Part shown: in pieces, positions 32,419 to 37,424 of the stretch
How the letters are laid out: every line of letters starts with the position of its first letter
Numbering within the stretch: the stretch's first letter is position 1
DNA from: Candidatus Melainabacteria bacterium
Lineage (GTDB): Bacteria; Cyanobacteriota; Vampirovibrionia; Gastranaerophilales; Gastranaerophilaceae
DNA: 37,424 nt
Reading direction: 5' to 3'
NCBI GenBank assembly: GCA_003258725.1
Contig: QHMG01000015.1
Coordinates: forward strand, 1-37,424
Translations under genes and position numbers: made by a program
The notes under the pieces: model-generated
The model's input: the letters and a program-made list of their open reading frames with translations, nothing else
Databases searched by the model: none
Told to the model about the DNA's origin: nothing

Positions 32419-32927
32419 TTCAATTTTTCCATTAATTCTTCTGCTTTTTTGTGTAAACTTTCAAGGTCAGAATCGTTGTAAATCACGAAATCCCAATCTA
32501 GAACATTATCTAACCCTGTTTCTGTAATGTCGTCCTCTCCAATTAATTCGCCTCTTTGGGCTCTAATTTCTCGAGGACATTCAATTCTAATTGATGTTGC
32601 GCCAGCTTTTTTGAAGGTTTCATATTCAAATGGTACTCTAACGTCAGTAACCATAATATTTCCTTCTTCTGCGATAATTTTCTTTAACCAATAATCATCG
32701 CTTTGACATCTGCCCCAATTGCCTAAATTTATTAAACCTTGACGATATTTAGCCTTGTTGTTTTCTATTTCTTCATAGGTCAAATTATGTTCACGACCAT
32801 ATTCAAGTTTAATGATGTCACCCATTGCGCATCTGTGGTAATCAGGCATATTTTCTAGCAAAATCTTTGCTAAAGTATCTTTTCCTGAATATTGTTTACC
32901 TGAAAAAATAATAATTTTATCTGCCAT
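32415..32927 (-). CDS. P-loop kinase resembling animal-type phosphomevalonate kinase / dNMP kinase
   Basis: This 170-residue kinase has a P-loop S-G-K-Q-Y-S-G-K-D at 9-17, an E-Y-G-R-E-H acceptor-side helix, V-T-D-V-R as Walker B-like segment, R-A-Q-R-G-E lid and E-T-G-L-D-N near the end. These match in order the animal phosphomevalonate kinase plan (S-G-K-x-x-S-G-K-D ... D-T-R ... Q-Q-R-G ... C-G-L-D-N), which is related to phage-type deoxynucleoside monophosphate kinases. The substrate is undecided: a nucleotide is more usual in bacteria using the MEP pathway. GAGGT is its ribosome site; it heads a three-gene unit. Confidence 0.7.
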   Translation of the reverse strand: MADKIIIFSGKQYSGKDTLAKILLENMPDYHRCAMGDIIKLEYGREHNLTYEEIENNKAKYRQGLINLGNWGRCQSDDYWLKKIIAEEGNIMVTDVRVPFEYETFKKAGATSIRIECPREIRAQRGELIGEDDITETGLDNVLDWDFVIYNDSDLESLHKKAEELMEKLK

Positions 32928-33002
32928 TTAGATTACCTCACGTATTTAGTTTGACCCAATTTCTTTAATATGTCAATAAATTAATAATTATGCAATTCGT
33001 TC

Positions 33003-33031
33003 TTGATTTTTAGCTTGCTTTTGCCTATAAT
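33003..33031 (+). promoter_or_regulatory. promoter of glyQ
   Basis: TTGATT (33003-33008), a 17-bp spacer and a consensus TATAAT (33026-33031); predicted start near 33038. Confidence 0.75.
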
Positions 33032-33069
33032 GAACAAAGTTACAATAGTTGGAAAGTCGGAAACACAAA

Positions 33070-33942
33070 ATGGCATTGAATTTTCAAGAATTAATATTTA
33101 ACTTACAAAAATATTGGGCAGATCAAGGTTGTATAATTCAACAACCTTATGATATAGAAAAAGGCGCATCTACAATGAATCCTGCGACCTTCTTAAAGGC
33201 TTTAGGTCCAGAACCTTGGCATACTGCAATGGTTGAACCTTGCAGAAGACCAACAGATGCAAGATATGGTGAAAACCCTAACAGACTTGGACATTATTAT
33301 CAATTCCAAGTTATTATGAAACCAACACCAAAAGATGCGCAAGAACTTTATTTAAAGAGTTTGGAAGCTATTGGTATAGATTTAACAAAACATGATGTGC
33401 GTTTTGTTGAAGATAATTGGGAATCTCCGACTCTAGGTGCTGCTGGTGTAGGTTGGGAAGTTTGGCTTGACGGTATGGAAATTACTCAATTTACATACTT
33501 CCAACAAGTTGGCGGTTTAGAAGTGAAACCTGTCGCATTAGAATTGACTTATGGTGTAGAACGTATTGCAATGTATTTACAAAATGTTCAACACTTCAAA
33601 GATATTAAATGGAATGAAAATTACAACTACGGCGAAATTTTCATGCAAAACGAAGTAGAACAATCAAAATATAATTTTGAAGTCTCAAATGCAGAAGCAT
33701 TGTTCAAAATGTTTGATTTGTTTCAAGGTGAAGTAGATAACTGCGTTGAGTCAGAGCTTGTATTGCCTGCTTATGACTACGTTTTAAAGTGTTCTCATAC
33801 CTTCAACTTACTAGATGCAAGAGGTGTTATCAGTAAGGACGAACGTAATAACTTCATCAACCGTATTAGAACGATGGCTTCAAAAGTAGCCAAATTATAT
33901 GTTCAACAAAGAGAAAAAATGGGCTTCCCTCTTTGTAAATAG
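33070..33942 (+). CDS. glyQ: glycyl-tRNA synthetase alpha subunit
   Basis: GlyQ (290 residues) is the catalytic class II subunit of the bacterial alpha2beta2 enzyme that charges tRNA-Gly. Motifs are Y-W-A-D-Q-G-C near the start, N-P-A-T-F-L-x-A-L-G-P-E-P-W, the R-R-P-x-D-x-R-Y-G-E-N-P-N-R loop and T-Y-G-V-E-R-I-A-M-Y. The ATG at 33070 gives the family's normal M-x-F-Q-E start; a TTG at 33049 would add seven unrelated residues. The beta-subunit gene glyS, often adjacent, is absent here; two permeases follow. Confidence 0.96.
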   Translation: MALNFQELIFNLQKYWADQGCIIQQPYDIEKGASTMNPATFLKALGPEPWHTAMVEPCRRPTDARYGENPNRLGHYYQFQVIMKPTPKDAQELYLKSLEAIGIDLTKHDVRFVEDNWESPTLGAAGVGWEVWLDGMEITQFTYFQQVGGLEVKPVALELTYGVERIAMYLQNVQHFKDIKWNENYNYGEIFMQNEVEQSKYNFEVSNAEALFKMFDLFQGEVDNCVESELVLPAYDYVLKCSHTFNLLDARGVISKDERNNFINRIRTMASKVAKLYVQQREKMGFPLCK

Positions 33943-33977
33943 CCCCAAGCGACTACAGATAAAGAAATTATAGGAAA

Positions 33978-35588
33978 ATGGCAACAAAAAAGGAATTTAG
34001 ATTTAATTTTTCATCTTCTGGATTGATGAAATTAGTTAGAAGAAAAAATCCAGATGAGATGATTAAAGACGCAAAGCGTAACGGTTTAAAGAAAACTTTA
34101 AACGCAATGGATTTGATAATACTTGGTATCGGTATTCTTATCGGTTCTGGGATTTTTGCTGTTGTTGGTATTGCAGCTGCAACTCCAGAAACAGGTGCTG
34201 GACCTGCATTAGTTTTATCAATGGTAATTGCTGCATTTGCTTGCGTATTCTCAGCACTTTGCTATTGTGAATTTGCTGCAATGTTACCTGTTGCAGGTGG
34301 TGCTTATGTCTATACCTTCGCAACTTTAGGTGAATTTATGGCATGGATGGTTGGTTGCGTGTTAATGTTAGAATACGGAATTGGCTTTATCGGTGTTGCG
34401 TGCGCTTGGTCGAATTACTTTGTCCAATTTATGAAAGGGTTTGAGGGGCATTTACCAGCTTTACTTACAAATCCTCCAATTTGGTTGATATCAGATTATC
34501 GCTCAACAGTTGCATTGTTGGGGGATAGCGCAAATAGTGTAATGCCTCACATTTTCGGTATTCCTATTTCAATAAATTTACCAGCAATTTTAATCATTAT
34601 CATAATCGCTTGGATTTTAAAAAGCGGAACTAAAGATTCGACAATTATGGCAACAATAATGGTAGTTATCAAGTTGGCTGTAATTGCTGCTTTTGTGCTT
34701 GTTGGTGCTTTTTATGTTGACCCAAACAATTGGGTTCCTTTTGCACCAAATGGTTTTAATGGTATTTTTAACGGTGCATTTATAATTTTCTTCGCTTATA
34801 TCGGTTTTGATGCTTTGGCAACGACAGCTGAAGAATGTAAAAATCCACAAAGAGATTTGCCGATAGGGATTATTGGTTCTTTAGCAGTAACAACAATTGT
34901 TTATGTCTCAGTGGCACTAGTTTTGACAGGTATGCAACCAACAAGTGGAGTTGCAATTCCTCAAGAATTTTTGAAAGCTCCAATGGTATTTGTTATGAAT
35001 ATGGTGCATCAAGATTTAGTTGCTAGAATTATTGCAGTTGGTTCTCTTGCAGGTTTAACATCAGTTTTACTTGTAATGCTAATGGCTACAACTCGTATTT
35101 TATATGCAATGAGCCGTGATAATTTCTTACCTTCAATTTTTAGAAAATTGAACAGAAAAACAAGAACTCCAAATCTTTTAACTTATACAGTTGCATTTAT
35201 TGCTATACTAGGAGTTTTGTCAATGGATTTAAACGCAGCTGCAGAACTTTGTAATTATGGTGCATTTACATCATTTATTATAGTTTGCGTTGCAGTATTA
35301 ATATTAAGAAAAGTTGATCCAAATCGAAAACGTCCATTTAAGGTTCCATTTTCACCTTGGTTTCCATTAATTGGTATTTTTTGCTTGTTAGGCTTAATGA
35401 TATATTTCTTAATTACCTCTGCAAGCATTTTGTCAGCAATTTTATTCCCAATATGGATTGGATTAAGCGCATTAATATACTTCCACTACGGATATAAGAA
35501 AAACCGTAAAAAAGAAGCTAAAATGCTTGAAATTAAACTTAAAGCGATAGAAAAAACAAGATTGAAAGAACAAAATAATGGCAAATAA
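33978..35588 (+). CDS. APC-family amino acid permease, first of tandem pair
   Basis: The 536 residues contain about twelve or more membrane helices. The first unwound helix has the APC substrate motif G-I-G-I-L-I-G-S-G-I-F, and the F-F-A-Y-I-G-F-D-A motif marks helix 6. It resembles cationic amino acid transporters (CAT/YfnA type), symporting amino acids across the inner membrane; specificity is not readable. The basic C-terminal tail (K-K-N-R-K-K) should be cytosolic. It follows glyQ by 35 bases without a terminator and overlaps the second permease by 11 nt. Confidence 0.9.
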   Translation: MATKKEFRFNFSSSGLMKLVRRKNPDEMIKDAKRNGLKKTLNAMDLIILGIGILIGSGIFAVVGIAAATPETGAGPALVLSMVIAAFACVFSALCYCEFAAMLPVAGGAYVYTFATLGEFMAWMVGCVLMLEYGIGFIGVACAWSNYFVQFMKGFEGHLPALLTNPPIWLISDYRSTVALLGDSANSVMPHIFGIPISINLPAILIIIIIAWILKSGTKDSTIMATIMVVIKLAVIAAFVLVGAFYVDPNNWVPFAPNGFNGIFNGAFIIFFAYIGFDALATTAEECKNPQRDLPIGIIGSLAVTTIVYVSVALVLTGMQPTSGVAIPQEFLKAPMVFVMNMVHQDLVARIIAVGSLAGLTSVLLVMLMATTRILYAMSRDNFLPSIFRKLNRKTRTPNLLTYTVAFIAILGVLSMDLNAAAELCNYGAFTSFIIVCVAVLILRKVDPNRKRPFKVPFSPWFPLIGIFCLLGLMIYFLITSASILSAILFPIWIGLSALIYFHYGYKKNRKKEAKMLEIKLKAIEKTRLKEQNNGK

Positions 35589-37149
35589 ATTAACATTAAA
35601 AGATAAAATATCGACTGTAATTAAACAGATGTTTACTGTAAAAAGCGCTGATGAATTAATTTCAGCGAGTAAACATTCTGAATTAAAGAAAACCTTAAAT
35701 GCTTTTGATTTAATAATTTTAGGTATTGGGGCAGTTGTAGGTACAGGTATCTTTACAATTATCGGTATTGCTGCACAAGGCGGAGACGGTGGTGTTGCCG
35801 CTGGACCATCTCTTACCATTTCAATGGTAATTGCAGCAATTGCTTGTGTATTCTCAGCACTTTGTTACAGTGAATTTGCCTCAATGATTCCTGTTGCAGG
35901 TAGTGCTTATACTTATACTTATGCAACAATGGGCGAATTTATGGCATGGATGGTAGGTTGGATTTTAATGCTTGAGTATGCCATTGGTAATATTACAGTT
36001 GCAAGTGCTTGGACAGGTTACTTTATGCAATTGTTAAAAGGTTTTGATCATGTTCTTCCTAATTGGCTTGTAAATCCACCAATTTGGTTGATTAATGATT
36101 ACAGAACATCTTTAGCAATTTGTTCAAAAGAGGGTTTAAATCCACACGATGTTATGCCTTATTTGTTTGGTGTAGTTCCTGTTTCAATTAACATTCCAGC
36201 AATTGCTATTGTATTAATTTTAACTTTACTTTTGGTTAAAGGCGTTAAAGAATCGACAAAAGTTGCAACAATTATGGTTGGTGTAAATTTGTTTATAATT
36301 ATGTCCTTCATTATTGTAGGTTCTTTTTATGTAAAACCTGAAAATTGGACACCATTTGCACCAAATGGATTTGAAGGTATATTTATGGGTGCCTTTATAA
36401 TTTTCTTTGCATATATTGGATTTGATGCAATTTCAACAGCTGCAGAGGAAACTAAAAATCCGCAAAGAGATTTACCTATTGGTATTTTAGGCACATTATT
36501 TTTATGTACAGTTTTGTACGTATCAGCAGCCTTAGTTTTAACAGGTATGGTAAATTATCAGGCAATTGATATTCAAGCTCCGATTGCATCAGCAATGAGA
36601 TTTGTCGGTCATAACAAACTTGCAGGGCTTATTTCAGTAGGTGCGTTGGCAGGCTTAACTTCAGTATTGTTAGTTTACCAATTGGGTACAACCCGTATTT
36701 TGTATGCGATAAGCAGAGATAGATTTATTCCAAAAGGTCTAAGACGTGTTCATAGACACAACAGAACTCCTTATGTTTTAACTTGGTTGTCAGCAATTGT
36801 AGTTATTTTAGGCTCATTGGTTATGGACTTAAAAATTTCAGCAGAGCTTTGTAACTTTGGTACATTCTTGTCATTTATTATCGTATGTGCAGCAGTTATG
36901 ATTTTAAGAAAGACAGAACCAGACAAACCAAGAGCGTTTAAAGTACCTTGTGTGCCATTGTTCCCAATTTTAGGTATTTTAATGAGTGGAGGCTTGATGT
37001 TGTATTCAATGACATCTCTAAAAACATCTTCAATATGGTTTGTTGCTTGGTTAGTAGGTGGTCTCCTAATATATGCGTTTTATGGTTATGGTCAAAAACG
37101 ATTAGAAGAAAAACGAAAGAAATTTTATTTAAGAGAAAAAGATAATTAA
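35578..37149 (+). CDS. APC-family amino acid permease, second of tandem pair
   Basis: At 523 residues this is a clear paralogue of the preceding gene, aligning through its length: the same G-I-G-A-V-V-G-T-G-I-F helix-1 motif, M-A-W-M-V-G-W-I-L-M-L-E-Y, F-F-A-Y-I-G-F-D-A and a basic tail. Substrate-site differences include T for S in the helix-1 loop and an extra G-G-D-G-G-V insertion after I-A-A, so specificity may have split since duplication. It begins inside the last codons of the first permease and ends the operon before a strong terminator. Confidence 0.9.
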   Translation: MANKLTLKDKISTVIKQMFTVKSADELISASKHSELKKTLNAFDLIILGIGAVVGTGIFTIIGIAAQGGDGGVAAGPSLTISMVIAAIACVFSALCYSEFASMIPVAGSAYTYTYATMGEFMAWMVGWILMLEYAIGNITVASAWTGYFMQLLKGFDHVLPNWLVNPPIWLINDYRTSLAICSKEGLNPHDVMPYLFGVVPVSINIPAIAIVLILTLLLVKGVKESTKVATIMVGVNLFIIMSFIIVGSFYVKPENWTPFAPNGFEGIFMGAFIIFFAYIGFDAISTAAEETKNPQRDLPIGILGTLFLCTVLYVSAALVLTGMVNYQAIDIQAPIASAMRFVGHNKLAGLISVGALAGLTSVLLVYQLGTTRILYAISRDRFIPKGLRRVHRHNRTPYVLTWLSAIVVILGSLVMDLKISAELCNFGTFLSFIIVCAAVMILRKTEPDKPRAFKVPCVPLFPILGILMSGGLMLYSMTSLKTSSIWFVAWLVGGLLIYAFYGYGQKRLEEKRKKFYLREKDN

Positions 37150-37157
37150 TAAATTTT

Positions 37158-37195
37158 ATAAGGCGCTTGCGGAACACCGCAAGCGCCTTATTTTT
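37158..37195 (+). terminator. terminator of the glyQ-permease operon
   Basis: A perfect 15-bp stem (37158-37172 with 37177-37191) closes AACA and is followed by five T. Its core AGGCGCTTGCG is identical to that of the glnA hairpin. Confidence 0.92.
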
Positions 37196-37215
37196 ATACT
37201 GTTAACATGTTGTAA

Positions 37216-37234
37216 CATGAATATAATATTCATG
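37216..37234. promoter_or_regulatory. 19-bp perfect palindrome containing a TATAAT
   Basis: CATGAATAT and ATATTCATG flank a single A. A TATAAT (37222-37227) lies within it, so it may be an operator over the -10 of the next gene, though no clear -35 is seen. Confidence 0.4.
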
Positions 37235-37298
37235 GCAATAAATTTTTCCAAAAATACTTTATATAAATACGAGAGATTATTTTGGAGAGTTAAATTTA

Positions 37299-37424
37299 AT
37301 GACATCAATAAATGGTATAAATCCATATATGTTAAACGCATTAAATGCAGGCAATCCATTTGGCAGTGCAGAATTTTCATCTTGCATGGCTAGTATTTTT
37401 AGTAATCTTTCATCATTAAACTCA
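37299..37424 (+). CDS. N-terminal part of an unknown Ser/Asn-rich protein (3' truncated)
   Basis: ATG at 37299 follows TTGGAGAG by about ten bases, and the frame stays open for 42 codons to the window end. The visible part is rich in Asn, Ser, Ala and Phe with no signal peptide or known motif. Its composition resembles the N-terminus of the ETAG-repeat protein (M-A-L-G-F-N-S-N-L-F...), but that similarity is loose. Function unknown. Confidence 0.6.
   Translation, partial: MTSINGINPYMLNALNAGNPFGSAEFSSCMASIFSNLSSLNS

Overview
The window is AT-rich, densely packed chromosomal DNA with 37 complete protein genes and one truncated gene at each end. The gene content points to a Gram-negative, probably anaerobic relative of cyanobacteria, most likely Vampirovibrionia/Melainabacteria (Gastranaerophilales). 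The evidence is: a Ycf23/DUF561 protein, a family known from cyanobacteria and plastids; LPS-export genes (lptB and one LptF/LptG-type permease); a superoxide reductase beside ferritin; and a long, cyanobacteria-sized MetK. The taxonomic assignment is inference. I see no rRNA, tRNA, CRISPR array, transposase or phage gene, so this is core chromosome rather than an island.

Layout. 1-1300: end of an unknown Gly-rich protein, then a minus-strand desulfoferrodoxin-ferritin pair. 1342-6577: a plus-strand operon (CxxC protein, trpB, rlmN, DUF115/Maf-like protein, dtd) with coupled or overlapping genes. 6587-9152: a zinc-ribbon/GGY-RGG protein overlapping rimM, then trmD. 9149-11767: a regulator made of four winged-helix units, divergent from metK; the shared intergenic region holds an inverted repeat over the metK -10 and a GC-rich structured leader. 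11794-14745: crcB, a formyltransferase-like gene and an AP-endonuclease-like TIM barrel, overlapping, then an acyl-ACP thioesterase. 14746-15113: palindromic repeats and a terminator. 15114-18972 (minus): HD-GYP protein, lptB, lptF/G permease, phosphodiester glycosidase. 19020-19090 (minus): candidate small RNA. 19239-24003: glnA, PHP phosphatase, nadB, nadC. 24120-24518: a short protein with seven ETAG repeats. 24608-26253: trypsin-like protease and divergent ycf23. 26321-30347 (minus): ppiC-pepP-spoU-dnaA cluster. 30632-32927 (minus): kinase, TerC-like protein, glycosyltransferase. 33070-37149: glyQ and two tandem amino-acid permeases. 37299-end: start of an unknown gene.

Functional themes are translation and RNA modification (rlmN, rimM, trmD, dtd, spoU, glyQ), amino-acid/nitrogen/NAD metabolism (trpB, glnA, nadBC, permeases), envelope biogenesis (lptB, lptF/G) and oxygen/iron stress (dfx, ftn).

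The items most worth following are the four-winged-helix GntR-like regulator with a possible operator over the metK promoter, the GC-rich metK leader with competing helices, the zinc-ribbon/RGG protein with a duplicated unknown domain, the ETAG-repeat protein, a candidate 71-nt sRNA with an anti-Shine-Dalgarno 5' end, a recurring promoter arrangement that predicts leaderless mRNAs, and DnaA substitutions in the DNA-binding signature.
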